From Aureimonas frigidaquae (GTDB lineage Bacteria > Pseudomonadota > Alphaproteobacteria > Rhizobiales > Rhizobiaceae): a stretch of DNA of 64,000 nucleotides. The notes below the pieces were generated by a model. It was given only the letters and a program-made list of their open reading frames with translations, did not search any database and had not been told where the DNA came from. A program made the position numbers and the translations under genes. Each line of letters starts with the position of its first letter. The stretch's first letter is position 1. Shown here one piece after another: positions 1 through 9,334 of this stretch. The stretch is from positions 186,001 through 250,000 of the forward strand of contig NZ_BBWR01000003.1 in NCBI RefSeq assembly GCF_001463905.1. The letters are read 5' to 3'.

Positions 1-502
1 TGAAAGCGGCCAGGTCGACGGCCCGTCCCCAGCGCGTCATGTTGCGAAAGCCCCGCTCCGCGAGCTGCCGCTCCAGGGTCGGCGTCTGGACCATCAGCGC
101 ATTGCCGGCATTGTGAAAGCGCCGCTGCAGCGCATAGGCCAGATTGACCCCGTGGCCGATCCGCTTCTCGATATAGTCGCCGAAGCGCGTGTGGAAGGAG
201 GTGGTGAAGGGGAGCCCGCGGCGCAGGCAATAGCGGCGCGTGGCAAGGCCGATCGTTCCCTCGACCGGGATGTGGATCGCATCGGGGCGAAAGGCCTCGA
301 TCATGCCGGCAAGCCGCCGGCCCGGCATGACGGCCAGGCGCACCTCTGAATAGCCGGGCGCCGGGACCGTCGGGAACATGGATGGCTCGACCACCATGAC
401 CTCGTCGCCGCCCGCCCGCAGCAGTGACGCCGTCATATCCAGGACACGGACGACGCCGTTGATCTGTGGATGCCAAGCATCGGTGGAAATGAGAATGCGC
501 AT
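1..502 (-). CDS. GT4-family glycosyltransferase, 3' end cut by window
   Basis: About 167 N-terminal residues are visible, beginning MRILISTDAWHPQINGVV. This is the typical first Rossmann half of a GT-B fold GT4 transferase, with the Q-x-N-G-V loop near the start and a later stretch TSFHTRFGDYIEK characteristic of the MgtA/SqdX/SQD2-like branch. The ATG at 500-502 follows a GGGGAGA-like ribosome site. The gene diverges from sqdB with under 100 bp between starts. Since sqdB makes UDP-sulfoquinovose, a plausible role is transfer of a sugar, possibly sulfoquinovose, to a lipid acceptor, but that rests on context alone. The catalytic C-terminal half is outside the window, so the donor cannot be judged. 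A mannosyl- or glucosyltransferase is the main alternative. Confidence 0.85.
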   Translation of the reverse strand, partial: MRILISTDAWHPQINGVVRVLDMTASLLRAGGDEVMVVEPSMFPTVPAPGYSEVRLAVMPGRRLAGMIEAFRPDAIHIPVEGTIGLATRRYCLRRGLPFTTSFHTRFGDYIEKRIGHGVNLAYALQRRFHNAGNALMVQTPTLERQLAERGFRNMTRWGRAVDLAAF

Positions 503-597
503 CCCCTAATTCTCCCCTCGCGAGATGGATTTGTCGCGACAGACAAGAATGCTAAATCACGGTTGCGTATAGATAGCGTGACGGAGTCGCTAGCCCT

Positions 598-1776
598 ATG
601 AAAATCATTGTACTCGGAGGCGACGGCTTCTGCGGCTGGGCCACCAGCCTGCACTTGTCGGCGGAAGGCCACGATGTTCTGATCGTGGACAATTTCGCAA
701 GGCGCCGCACCGACGAGGAACTCGGCGTCAAGAGCCTCACCCCGATCCGCTCCATGGAGGAGCGGCTGGCGGCGTGGCGCGAAACACGCAACACGCCCAT
801 CGAATTCGTCGAACTGGACGTTGCACGCGACTATGAGCGGCTCGAGGCGCTCTTTGCCAGCGTGCAACCGGACGTGATCGTGCATTTTGCCGAGCAGCGC
901 GCCGCGCCCTATTCCATGAAGTCGCCAGGCCACAAGCGCTATACGGTCGACAACAATGTCAACGCCACCCATGCCGTGCTGTGCGCCATGGTGGAGGCGG
1001 CGCCGGATGCCCATCTGGTGCATCTGGGCACGATGGGCGTGTATGGCTACGGCAAGACCAAGGGAATGACCATTCCCGAAGGCTATATCGACGCGACATT
1101 GCGCTCCCATGGCGCCCATGCCGATGTGGAGATCCTCTACCCGGTCGATCCGGGCTCGATCTACCACATGACCAAGACGCTCGATCAGCTGCTCTTCATG
1201 TATTACGCCAAGAATGACGGGCTGAAGATCACCGATCTGCACCAGGGGATCGTCTGGGGTACGACGACCCCGCAGACCGAGCTGGACGACCGGCTCGTCA
1301 ACCGCTTCGACTATGACGGCGATTACGGGACGGTGCTGAACCGCTTCCTGATGCAGGCGGCCATCGGCCATCCGCTGACCGTCCACGGCTCCGGCGGCCA
1401 GACGCGCGCCTTCATCCATATCCGCGATACGGTCCGCTGCATCGCGCTGGCCGCTGCCGCGGCGCCGGAGCGCGGCGATCGCGTGCGGATCATGAACCAG
1501 ATGACGGAAACCCACCGTATCCGGGATCTGGCGGAGATGATTTCGGGGCTGACGGGCGTGCCGGTCGAGCTGCGGGACAATCCGCGCAAGGAAATGGCCG
1601 AGAACGACCTCGTCGTCGCCAATGATACGCTCTTGAAGCTCGGCCTGGAGCCGACCCGCCTGTCGGAAGGGCTCCTGTCGGAAGTGGTCGATATCGCCGC
1701 GCGGCATCGCGATCGTTGCGACGAAAGCCGGATCGTCTGTTCCAGCCTCTGGGTTCGGCCGCAGGCGGCCGAATAG
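598..1776 (+). CDS. sqdB: UDP-sulfoquinovose synthase SqdB
   Basis: 392 aa, the normal length for SqdB/SQD1, which makes UDP-sulfoquinovose from UDP-glucose and sulfite, the head-group donor of sulfolipid SQDG. The extended-SDR fold is clear: nucleotide-binding GGDGFCG at residues 7-13, catalytic Thr145 in TMGVYG, and Tyr189-x3-Lys193 in YHMTK. The stretch DNFARRRTDEELGVKSLTPI is diagnostic of SqdB rather than other epimerases. The start ATG has an ACGGAG element about 10 bases upstream. No sqdD or sqdC follows; the gene stands alone, divergent from a GT4 transferase that may supply the lipid transfer step. Confidence 0.95.
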   Translation: MKIIVLGGDGFCGWATSLHLSAEGHDVLIVDNFARRRTDEELGVKSLTPIRSMEERLAAWRETRNTPIEFVELDVARDYERLEALFASVQPDVIVHFAEQRAAPYSMKSPGHKRYTVDNNVNATHAVLCAMVEAAPDAHLVHLGTMGVYGYGKTKGMTIPEGYIDATLRSHGAHADVEILYPVDPGSIYHMTKTLDQLLFMYYAKNDGLKITDLHQGIVWGTTTPQTELDDRLVNRFDYDGDYGTVLNRFLMQAAIGHPLTVHGSGGQTRAFIHIRDTVRCIALAAAAAPERGDRVRIMNQMTETHRIRDLAEMISGLTGVPVELRDNPRKEMAENDLVVANDTLLKLGLEPTRLSEGLLSEVVDIAARHRDRCDESRIVCSSLWVRPQAAE

Positions 1777-1802
1777 GGACGGGGCCCCTCCTTGCGAAAA
1801 TG

Positions 1803-1824
1803 GGCGCCGGCCATGGCCGGCGCC
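1803..1824. terminator. perfect 22-bp palindrome between convergent sqdB and hmuQ
   Basis: GGCGCCGGCC joined to its complement forms a perfect 22-bp palindrome 27 bp after the sqdB stop and 8 bp before the hmuQ stop. On the minus strand it is followed by CCATTTTCG, a short T-rich run, so it best serves as a terminator for the heme genes. It could act in both directions. Confidence 0.6.
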
Positions 1825-1831
1825 GATGAGT

Positions 1832-2161
1832 TCAGGCTGCGTCGCGCTTACGCTCGACGGTCTGGATCACCTCGAAGCCTTCGAATTCGGGGTGGCCGAT
1901 ATAAAGCGGCTTCGACCGCGGGGCGGACTGATGCGCCGCGCGGAAGGCCTCGGACCTGGTCCAGTTCTCGAAATCGGCCCGGCTCTCCCAGATCGTATGG
2001 GAGGAGTAGAGCGTGTGATCCTCCCGGTCCGGCCCGCGCAGCATGTGGAATTCGACGAAGCCCGGCAGGTCGGCCAGGTGCGAATCCCGGCTCAGCCAGA
2101 CCTCTTCGAACTCCGCCTCCGACCCCTTGGCCACCTTGAAGCGGTTCATGGCGATGAACAT
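1832..2161 (-). CDS. hmuQ: IsdG/HmuQ-type heme-degrading monooxygenase
   Basis: 109 aa ABM-fold protein beginning MFIAMNRFKVAKGSEAEFEE, with the HMLRG and W-E-S-x-x-D-F-x-x-W-T blocks typical of IsdG-family heme oxygenases, which open the heme ring in the cytosol to release iron. A TAGGAG ribosome site lies about 9 bases before the ATG. It sits 80 bp downstream of the heme receptor on the same strand and next to hmuTUV, as for HmuQ in Bradyrhizobium. There is no hmuS here, so this small enzyme is the only heme-degrading candidate in the locus. Assignment is from family features and context. Confidence 0.88.
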   Translation of the reverse strand: MFIAMNRFKVAKGSEAEFEEVWLSRDSHLADLPGFVEFHMLRGPDREDHTLYSSHTIWESRADFENWTRSEAFRAAHQSAPRSKPLYIGHPEFEGFEVIQTVERKRDAA

Positions 2162-2241
2162 GGAATGAAAACTCCTATCCTACTGTGTCGAAGCCCGGCC
2201 CGACGTGATCCGATGGACTTGCCGGTCCGGGCGCGGGGTGG

Positions 2242-4353
2242 TCAATCCTTCGGCACGCCGAGCTTGAAGCTGAGGCCGACCCGCGCCTCGAAGCCCGGCG
2301 CCGGGAAGGATTCGATGCTCGGTCCACCGCTATAGGCCACATATTCCGTATCGAACACATTCTTGAGCGACACGTCGAATCGCGTGTTCTTGTCCGGCTC
2401 ATAGGCCAGGAACAGATCCACGATATTGTAGGCGGAGGTGGCGAGCTCGGGCGTCGAGACGTCATCGACGCCCTTGGCATCGACCCAGTGCCAGCGCGCA
2501 CCATAGGTCAGGCGGTTGGCGAGCGCCCGCAGGCCGACCGTCGTCGTGACCTTGGCGGGGAAAATGCTGTCCAGCGGAGCGCCGGTCTGGCGGTTTTCGC
2601 CCTCCGACAGGCTGCCGGCAAGGCCGGCAAAGCCCCAACCCCAGTCATAGGCGCCTTCCAGCTCGATGCCGCGGATTCGGGCCTCGTCCACATTGACATA
2701 GGTGACGGCGTCGAAGGGCAGGCGGAAGAAGCAACGCCCGCGCGGCCCCGGCGCCACGCAGGGGTTGATGACGCCCGGCCGATCGATGTTGTCCATATCG
2801 ATATAGTCGTCCACATCGTTCTGGAAGACCGAGAGCTTGGCGCGGAACGCGTCGCCGCCCGTGAACACGTCGTCATAGGACAGGTTCACGCCGGCCTCCA
2901 CCGTATGGCCGACCTCGGGCTTGAGGCCGGGGTTCGGCAGGAATTCGAAGGCCGCGGGCGCCGGGTGGAAGCCGGATACGAGCGCCTCCTGAAGCGTCGG
3001 CGCGCGCAGGCCTTCCGCATAGAGGCCGTAGAGCTGGAAGCCCTGGACCGGCGTGATGCCGAGCGACACCTTGGGGGAGAAGCGGTCGCCCTTATTGTCG
3101 GGGGAGGCGGCGCTGGACAGGTCATAATGGTCGAAGCGGCCGCCGAGCGTCAGGTCGATCAGCTCCTCATACTCGAAGAGCGCCTGTGCGAAACCGCCAT
3201 AGAGCGTCCGGTCGCCGGCCGGGTTGAAGAGCGCCGTCGTGTCATAGTCGCTCGATACGTCGACCTCGTCCCGGAAGGCGTCCACGCCGTAGGTCAGCGT
3301 CGTGGCGATCGACGGCGTCACATCCACGATGGATGAGTTGTAAAGGTCGAAGCCGGTCGTGGCGACATCCACCTTGCGACGATCTCCCGAGCCGTCCTGC
3401 AGCGTCTGCCGGTAATCCGTATCGGTGCGGTAGAGGTTGAATGTCAGGTCGATCGCCTGCGAATCGGCCGGATCGAAGCGGTAGCCGAGCCGGTAGGTGC
3501 TGGTGCTGACATCCGTGTCGCGCGGGTCGCCCGTGCCGGTGGCCGATTCGAAATCCGTATCGTAGATGAGGCCGGAGAATTCCAGCTCGTGCCCGTCGGC
3601 CGGTCGCAGCCGCGTCTTGAAGATGCCGCTCTCGACACCGAAACCCGTCAGGTCGATCGTATCGCCGTTGCCGGCGACATAGTCGGCGTTGCGGCGGAGC
3701 GCGAAAGCGCCGAAGACGTCCAGCTGATCGGTGATGTAGGTGCCGGCCTGCAGGTTCAGAAGGCCCGACGGTCCGTTGGAGCCAAGGTCGATGCCCAGGC
3801 GCATGGCCGCCTTCTCATCCGGATCGACCAGATCCTCGATGCCGAGCGTGCGCAGCGAGACGACGCCGCCGATCGCGCCCGAGCCATAGGCATTGGCGAT
3901 CGGGCCGCGAATGACGTCGATGCCGGCCAGCAGCGACGGGTCCACATAGAAGGCGTTGCCGGCATTGTGCCCGGCCACCTGGAAATTCTGCCGCGCCCCG
4001 TCGATCAGCACGTTGACGCGCCCCGAATCCTGCAGGCCGCGAATGTTGACGACCGTGGCCGGATCGTCGTTGCGCGGGCCGGCCGACACGCCGGGGATCG
4101 TGTTCAGCACCTCGTTGATGAGGGATGGCTGCATTCGGTCGATTTCGCCCCGGCTGACGACGGAAACCCCGCCCAGCGTGTCGATCGGCTTCTGCGGGCG
4201 CCGGTCGGACAGGATGGTCACCTGATCGAGCTCGATCACACCGGCTGTTGCGGTGGCTTCCTGCGCATAAGCGGCTCGGGCCAGGGGAATGGCGGCGACG
4301 CTGCACAGGACAGTGGACAGGAGAAGCGGGATGGAACGGTCTGAACGCAGCAT
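2242..4353 (-). CDS. hmuR: TonB-dependent heme/hemoglobin outer-membrane receptor
   Basis: 703 aa. A signal peptide of about 30 residues ending AAYAQ is followed by a TonB-box-like segment (VIELDQVTIL) and a plug domain with NIRGLQDSGRVNVLIDGARQ and VIRGPIANAYGSGAIGGVV. The rest is beta-barrel with many aromatic and aspartate-rich strands and the family block LKPEVGHTVEAGVN. This is the heme/hemoglobin receptor type (HmuR/ShmR/BhuR). It faces the hemP-hmuTUV operon across a shared control region and precedes hmuQ. The protein ends in KLGVPKD rather than the terminal aromatic residue usual for barrels, which is mildly odd but the reading frame is intact. Confidence 0.92.
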   Translation of the reverse strand: MLRSDRSIPLLLSTVLCSVAAIPLARAAYAQEATATAGVIELDQVTILSDRRPQKPIDTLGGVSVVSRGEIDRMQPSLINEVLNTIPGVSAGPRNDDPATVVNIRGLQDSGRVNVLIDGARQNFQVAGHNAGNAFYVDPSLLAGIDVIRGPIANAYGSGAIGGVVSLRTLGIEDLVDPDEKAAMRLGIDLGSNGPSGLLNLQAGTYITDQLDVFGAFALRRNADYVAGNGDTIDLTGFGVESGIFKTRLRPADGHELEFSGLIYDTDFESATGTGDPRDTDVSTSTYRLGYRFDPADSQAIDLTFNLYRTDTDYRQTLQDGSGDRRKVDVATTGFDLYNSSIVDVTPSIATTLTYGVDAFRDEVDVSSDYDTTALFNPAGDRTLYGGFAQALFEYEELIDLTLGGRFDHYDLSSAASPDNKGDRFSPKVSLGITPVQGFQLYGLYAEGLRAPTLQEALVSGFHPAPAAFEFLPNPGLKPEVGHTVEAGVNLSYDDVFTGGDAFRAKLSVFQNDVDDYIDMDNIDRPGVINPCVAPGPRGRCFFRLPFDAVTYVNVDEARIRGIELEGAYDWGWGFAGLAGSLSEGENRQTGAPLDSIFPAKVTTTVGLRALANRLTYGARWHWVDAKGVDDVSTPELATSAYNIVDLFLAYEPDKNTRFDVSLKNVFDTEYVAYSGGPSIESFPAPGFEARVGLSFKLGVPKD

Positions 4354-4467
4354 GGCGAGACTTCGGAGCGGAAGGGCGTTGAAGGCTGGCTGGCTGCGGA
4401 TGCGGCTGGCTGGCTGGTGAGGAGCGCAAGACGGCGGTGCGTCTTGCCTTGCCAGCGCTAATTAATA

Positions 4468-4482
4468 TGATATCGACAGTCA
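4468..4482. promoter_or_regulatory. TGA-N9-TCA iron-responsive operator (RirA-type)
   Basis: TGA, nine bases, then TCA, the iron-responsive operator recognised by RirA in rhizobia. It is symmetric and lies between the divergent receptor (ATG 115 bp away) and hemP (72 bp away). It overlaps a TTGACT -35-like element on the minus strand, so it could repress both operons when iron is sufficient. The match is exact; the regulator is inferred from the order. Confidence 0.65.
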
Positions 4483-4553
4483 ACTTTAAACCACGCACCG
4501 GGGCGACCGGACGCGAGCCTTGCGTCCGCGGTGCAACACCGAGGCTGAGAGGG

Positions 4554-4742
4554 ATGGACGAGATGACGCGCGAGGAACCCAACCTGGAGGCGAGCGACAA
4601 GGCCGGCAAGCTCCGCCGTGACCGTTCCGCCATCGACAGCCGCGACCTCTTCGCCCACACGCGGGAGGTGACCATCCTGCATGAAGATGCGCAGTACCGG
4701 CTCCGCCTGACCTCCAACAACAAGCTGATCCTCACAAAATGA
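4554..4742 (+). CDS. hemP: HemP/HmuP hemin uptake protein
   Basis: 62 aa from ATG 4554 (MDEMTREEPNLEASD), a normal size for HemP. The diagnostic C-terminal half is present: DSRDLFAHTREVTILHED followed by YRLRLTSNNKLILTK. In rhizobia HmuP is a small cytosolic coactivator needed for heme receptor expression. An ATG at 4563 has GAGAGGG 9 bases upstream and may be the true start. A longer reading from 4437 would run through the operator, so it was rejected. The stop overlaps the hmuT start as AATGA, so the genes are translationally coupled. Confidence 0.88.
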   Translation: MDEMTREEPNLEASDKAGKLRRDRSAIDSRDLFAHTREVTILHEDAQYRLRLTSNNKLILTK

Positions 4743-5668
4743 AGCGCTGCCTGACCGTCCTGGCGGCGCTGGCCGCCTGTCTTTTCCTGTCGCCGGCGGC
4801 CCGGGCCGAAACGGTGCGCGATGCGCATGGCCGCAGCGTCGAGGTGACGGACACGTCCCGCATCGTATCCATCGGCGGATCGGTCACGGAGATCCTTCAT
4901 GCCTTAAGCCGGTCCGACAGCATCGTGGGGCGCGATTCCACCTCGCTCTACCCGCCGGCCGCCCTGTCCGCTCCGGATGTCGGCTATATGCGGGCCTTGT
5001 CGGCCGAGGGCGTCCTGTCCCTGTCGCCGACGCTGATCCTGTCGGTGGACGGCGCGGGGCCACCGGATGTCATCGCGCTGCTCGAAGGGGCCGGCATACC
5101 CTTCGTGAACATTCCCGACGTGCCGACGGCAGAGGGCGTTGCCGCCAAGATCAAAGCCGTTGCACAGGCCGTCGGGGAGATGGAGCGCGGCGCCGAACTG
5201 GCCGAGGCCGTGCGGGCGGACTTCCAGGCGCTCGAACAGGCGTTGGCCGGCGTGGAGACGCGGCCGCGGGCGGCCTTCGTCCTGTCCATGAGCGGGGGCG
5301 CGCCGCTCGTGGCGGGGGCGGGGAGCTCGGCCGACAGCGCCCTGGCGCTGGCCGGCGCGACCAACGTCTTCGCCGGGCTGAAGGGCTTCCGCCCGGCGAC
5401 GCCGGAAGCCGTCCTTGCCGCCGCGCCGCAGGTCATCGTTTCCATGCGCTCGGCGGCCCACGATCCGGCAAGCCTGGCGCAGAGCCCCGTCTTTGCGCAA
5501 ACGCCGGCCGGCCGCGAGGGGCGCATCGTCGCCATGGATGGCGGCTATCTCCTCGGCTTCGGCCCCCGCGCACCCCAGGCCATGCGGGAGCTGGCACAGG
5601 CCCTGCACCCCGGCCTCGCCCTGCCGAGCCTTCCCGACCGTCCATGGGCGGCCGGGACGGACGGCTGA
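4739..5668 (+). CDS. hmuT: Heme ABC transporter periplasmic binding protein HmuT
   Basis: 309 aa. A signal peptide ends AARAET near residue 24. The mature protein shows the heme-binding family blocks RDSTSLYPPAALSAPDVGYM and ALSAEGVLSLSPTLIL and the usual ending of the TroA-type fold. The tyrosine in the TSLYP loop matches the conserved heme-ligand region of HmuT/ShuT. It receives heme from the TonB receptor in the periplasm and delivers it to HmuUV. The start overlaps the hemP stop and the stop overlaps the hmuU start. Confidence 0.93.
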   Translation: MKRCLTVLAALAACLFLSPAARAETVRDAHGRSVEVTDTSRIVSIGGSVTEILHALSRSDSIVGRDSTSLYPPAALSAPDVGYMRALSAEGVLSLSPTLILSVDGAGPPDVIALLEGAGIPFVNIPDVPTAEGVAAKIKAVAQAVGEMERGAELAEAVRADFQALEQALAGVETRPRAAFVLSMSGGAPLVAGAGSSADSALALAGATNVFAGLKGFRPATPEAVLAAAPQVIVSMRSAAHDPASLAQSPVFAQTPAGREGRIVAMDGGYLLGFGPRAPQAMRELAQALHPGLALPSLPDRPWAAGTDG

Positions 5669-6753
5669 TGTCCGCCCTGGCAGTGGCCGGCCGGACTGTG
5701 GGAGACCGTCGCCGGACCGGGCAACTCGTCCTGTGCCTTTCTGCGGTGCTGATGCTGGCAGCCGGGCTTGCGGCTCTTGCCGGGGGCGCGGCCGGCTATG
5801 GGCCGGGCGCGGTCCTGAAGGCGCTCGTGGCGGGAATGTCCGGCAACCGTTCCGGGCTCGATGCCGGGCTGGCGGCCGTGGTGCTGGATATCCGCCTGCC
5901 GCGCGTTCTCCTGGCCATGGCCGTCGGCGCGGCTCTGGCGCTCTCCGGCGCGATGCTGCAGGGCCTGTTCCGCAACCCGCTGGCCGATCCCGGCCTGGTG
6001 GGCGTGTCCTCCGGTGCGGCGCTCGCCGCGATCTGCGTCATCGTGCTCGGCGGGCTGGCCGTGCCGCTCGTTCCCGCCGCGCTCGTGCCCCATCTCCTGC
6101 CGATGGCTGCCTTTGCGGGGGGCATGGTGTCGACCTTCCTCGTCTACCGCATGTCGACCTTTGGCGGGCATACATCCATGGCCACGATGCTCTTGAGCGG
6201 CATCGCGCTGGCCGCCATTGCCGGCGCCTTCACCGGCATATTGACCTTCATATCCACCGACCAGCAATTGCGGGAGCTGACCTTCTGGACCATGGGCGGC
6301 CTCGGCGGGGCGACATGGACCAAGCTCCTCGCCGCCTTGCCCCTGATGATCCCCGCCTTCCTGGCCGCGCCGCTTTTGGGCGGGGCTCTCGACAGGCTTG
6401 CGATGGGCGAGGCGGAGGCCTTCCATCTCGGCGTATCGGTCGAACCGATCAAGCGGCTGGCCGTGCTCGTCATCGCGGCTGCGGTGGGTGCGGCGGTTTC
6501 GGTTTCGGGCATTGTCGGCTTCGTCGGGCTGGTCGCGCCGCATCTGGTCCGCCTGGTGGCCGGTCCGGGGCATCGGGTGCTGCTGCCGGCCGCTGCCTGC
6601 ACCGGCGCAGCCCTTCTGGCGCTGGCCGATCTGGTGGCCCGCACGCTGGTGGCCCCCGCCGAACTGCCGCTCGGCATCGTGACGGCGCTGATCGGGGCCC
6701 CCTTCTTCCTGTTTCTCCTGATGCGCAGCGCCCGCGCGGGCAAGCTGACATGA
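5668..6753 (+). CDS. hmuU: Heme ABC transporter permease HmuU
   Basis: 361 aa from the ATG at 5668, which overlaps the hmuT stop as ATGA; an in-frame ATG at 5644 is 8 codons upstream but would overlap more deeply. The protein is a BtuC/FecCD-family permease with about ten hydrophobic segments. It has the family marks RLPRVLLAMAVGAALALSGA, FRNPLADPGLVGVSSGAALA and, near the end, VGLVAPHLVRL and ELPLGIVTALIGAPFF. It forms the inner-membrane channel for heme with HmuV. The stop overlaps the hmuV start as ATGA. Confidence 0.93.
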   Translation: MSALAVAGRTVGDRRRTGQLVLCLSAVLMLAAGLAALAGGAAGYGPGAVLKALVAGMSGNRSGLDAGLAAVVLDIRLPRVLLAMAVGAALALSGAMLQGLFRNPLADPGLVGVSSGAALAAICVIVLGGLAVPLVPAALVPHLLPMAAFAGGMVSTFLVYRMSTFGGHTSMATMLLSGIALAAIAGAFTGILTFISTDQQLRELTFWTMGGLGGATWTKLLAALPLMIPAFLAAPLLGGALDRLAMGEAEAFHLGVSVEPIKRLAVLVIAAAVGAAVSVSGIVGFVGLVAPHLVRLVAGPGHRVLLPAAACTGAALLALADLVARTLVAPAELPLGIVTALIGAPFFLFLLMRSARAGKLT

Positions 6754-7529
6754 GCGCCATCGCAGCCCGGGACCTGCGCCTCGCCGTGGGCGGGCGGGCC
6801 ATTCTGGACGGCGTCAGCCTCGAGCTTCGCCCGGGCGAGGTGCTCTGCGTGATCGGCGCCAACGGTGCGGGAAAGTCCACTCTGCTCGGCCTCCTGTCCG
6901 GGGCACGGCGGCCCGATGCCGGCATGCTGACGGGGCCGGTGGCCGACGCGCGCGCGCCCGCGGCCATGGCGCGGGTCCGGGCCGTGCTGCCGCAATCGGT
7001 CGAACTGGGATTTGCTTTCAATGCGTTCGAGCTGGTGCGCCTGGGGGCGGAAGCGGGCGGTGCGCGCGCCGAAGCGGTGGCAAGCCTGTGCCACGATGCG
7101 CTGGCGGAGGTGGGGCTCGACGGTTTTGCCGGCCGCAATGTCGCTGCCATGTCCGGCGGTGAGGCGCAGCGCGTCCATCTGGCGCGCGCACTGGCGCAGG
7201 TCCGCGCCATGCCGGGGCCGCACCGCTTCCTGCTCCTGGACGAGCCGACGGCGAGCCTCGACCTCAAGCACCAGATCCTGACCCTCGATATCGCCCGCCG
7301 CCTGGCGCGCAAGGGTGTCGGCGTGCTCGCCATCCTGCACGATCTGAACCTCGCCTGCCTTGCGGCAGACCGGATCCTGGCTCTGGCCGGCGGCCGGGTC
7401 GTCGCGCAGGGGCGGCCGGAGGAGGTCGTCACCGATGGGGTGGTGGAAGCGACCTACGGCCTGCGCCTGCCGGTGGGCCGCGTACCCGCGACGGCACCCT
7501 TCCTCTTGCCGCAGATCGCGAAAGAGTGA
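6750..7529 (+). CDS. hmuV: Heme ABC transporter ATP-binding protein HmuV
   Basis: 259 aa from the ATG overlapping the hmuU stop. Walker A GANGAGKST lies at residues 36-44, followed by a Q-loop in VLPQS, the ABC signature MSGGEAQR, Walker B FLLLDEPTASLD and the switch histidine in AILHDLNLA. This is the FepC/HmuV type of heme/siderophore ATPase. The same reading frame is open far upstream through hmuU and hmuT, but that part is an antisense-quality shadow and not an N-terminal fusion. It is the last gene of hemP-hmuTUV. Confidence 0.95.
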   Translation: MSAIAARDLRLAVGGRAILDGVSLELRPGEVLCVIGANGAGKSTLLGLLSGARRPDAGMLTGPVADARAPAAMARVRAVLPQSVELGFAFNAFELVRLGAEAGGARAEAVASLCHDALAEVGLDGFAGRNVAAMSGGEAQRVHLARALAQVRAMPGPHRFLLLDEPTASLDLKHQILTLDIARRLARKGVGVLAILHDLNLACLAADRILALAGGRVVAQGRPEEVVTDGVVEATYGLRLPVGRVPATAPFLLPQIAKE

Positions 7530-7639
7530 CGCCGGGCGTCGCTATCGACGCCGCCTGTCACCAATTCGCACTACGTTAAACCTTGGGTTGTTATTACTGC
7601 CTTTCAATCAGGCACATGACGATGCCCAGGAGGCAGGAA

Positions 7640-8467
7640 ATGGGGAACAGGCGCACTTCGATACGCGCGACGATGCTTGCAGCTTGCGCGCTCTTGACGC
7701 TTGCGGCGGCTCCCGCACTGGCGCAGAGCTGCGGCAACGACGCATCCGGTTTCAAACGCTGGATGGAAGGCTACAAGCAGGCGGCCCAGGCGCAGGGCAT
7801 TTCGGCCCGCACGCTGCAGACGGCGCTCGGCTCGGTCACCTACAATCCGGAAGTCATCCGGCTGGATCGCAACCAGCGCAGCTTCAAGCTCTCGCTGGAC
7901 GAGTTCATGCAGCGCCGGGCGCCGGCCTCGTTCGTGAAGCGCGGCAAGGGCATCATGCGCGAGAATGCCAAGCTTCTGAACGCCATCGAGCAGCAATATG
8001 GCGTGCCCAAGGAAATCCTCGTCGCCATCTGGGGCATGGAAACGGGCTTCGGCGCCAATTCCGGCAATATGAACATCTTCCGCTCGCTGGCAACGCTCGC
8101 CTATGACTGCCGCCGATCCGACTTCTTCACGGCCGAGCTCAACGCCGCACTGATGATCGTGCAGCGCGGCGACAAGCGGCCGGAGGATATGAAGGGCGCA
8201 TGGGCCGGCGAGATCGGCCAGACGCAGTTCCTGGCGACCAACTATCTGCGCTATGCGGTGGATTTCGACGGTGATGGCCGCCGCGACCTGATCCGCTCGC
8301 GCGCCGATGTCCTGGCATCGACGGCGAACTTCCTGCGCCAGCATGGCTGGCAGCCGGGCGCCGGCTACATGCAAGGGGAGCCGAACTTCGCCCGCCTGCG
8401 GGATTGGAACCGCGCCGGGGTCTACCAGCAGGCCCTCGCGCTGTTCGCCTCGCGCCTGGCGCAATAG
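7640..8467 (+). CDS. Lytic murein transglycosylase, MltB/Slt35 family
   Basis: 275 aa from ATG 7640, which has AGGAGG 5-9 bases upstream and opens directly into a signal peptide (MGNRRTSIRATML to ALAQS). The catalytic glutamate is expected at Glu134 in IWGMETGFGANSG, followed by SLATLAYDCRRSDFF and the GEIGQTQFLATNYLRYAVDF block of the SLT_2 family. A DGDGRRDLI segment matches the EF-hand-like calcium loop of Slt35. It would cleave peptidoglycan glycan strands in the periplasm, leaving 1,6-anhydro ends. The cysteine after the signal peptide (QSCGN) is one residue too late for a standard lipobox, so it is probably soluble. Confidence 0.9.
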   Translation: MGNRRTSIRATMLAACALLTLAAAPALAQSCGNDASGFKRWMEGYKQAAQAQGISARTLQTALGSVTYNPEVIRLDRNQRSFKLSLDEFMQRRAPASFVKRGKGIMRENAKLLNAIEQQYGVPKEILVAIWGMETGFGANSGNMNIFRSLATLAYDCRRSDFFTAELNAALMIVQRGDKRPEDMKGAWAGEIGQTQFLATNYLRYAVDFDGDGRRDLIRSRADVLASTANFLRQHGWQPGAGYMQGEPNFARLRDWNRAGVYQQALALFASRLAQ

Positions 8468-8497
8468 CCACCCCACACAGCGGGACGGAACGCAGAA

Positions 8498-8532
8498 GGG
8501 CGGCGGATGCGATGGTGCATCCGCCGCCCTTT
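8498..8532 (+). terminator. Rho-independent terminator after the transglycosylase
   Basis: A perfect 13-bp stem (GGGCGGCGGATGC at 8498-8510 with its complement at 8517-8529), a 6-base loop and then TTTGTTGT. It ends the rightward transcript and, lying 14 bp past the frcA stop, may also block leftward read-through. Confidence 0.9.
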
Positions 8533-8545
8533 GTTGTCTGCAGCT

Positions 8546-9330
<785 letters not shown>

Positions 9331-9334
<4 letters not shown>

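Noticed and set aside
433-1707. Long leftward open frame across sqdB
   Set aside because: It is antisense to a clear SqdB gene and has the His/Arg-rich composition of GC-rich antisense frames. The same applies to 12994-15345 opposite glcB and 26067-28154 opposite dnaK.
4541-4560. GGCTGAGAGGG just before hemP, resembling the CUGAGA element of a TPP riboswitch
   Set aside because: The other conserved riboswitch parts (ACCCUUGAACCUGAUC and the closing stem) are absent, and a heme gene is an unlikely target; it is better read as the ribosome-binding region.
5415-7529. Apparent giant fusion reading from hmuT into hmuV
   Set aside because: Only the part from 6750 is HmuV-like; upstream the frame overlaps hmuT and hmuU out of phase and is Arg/Pro-rich shadow.
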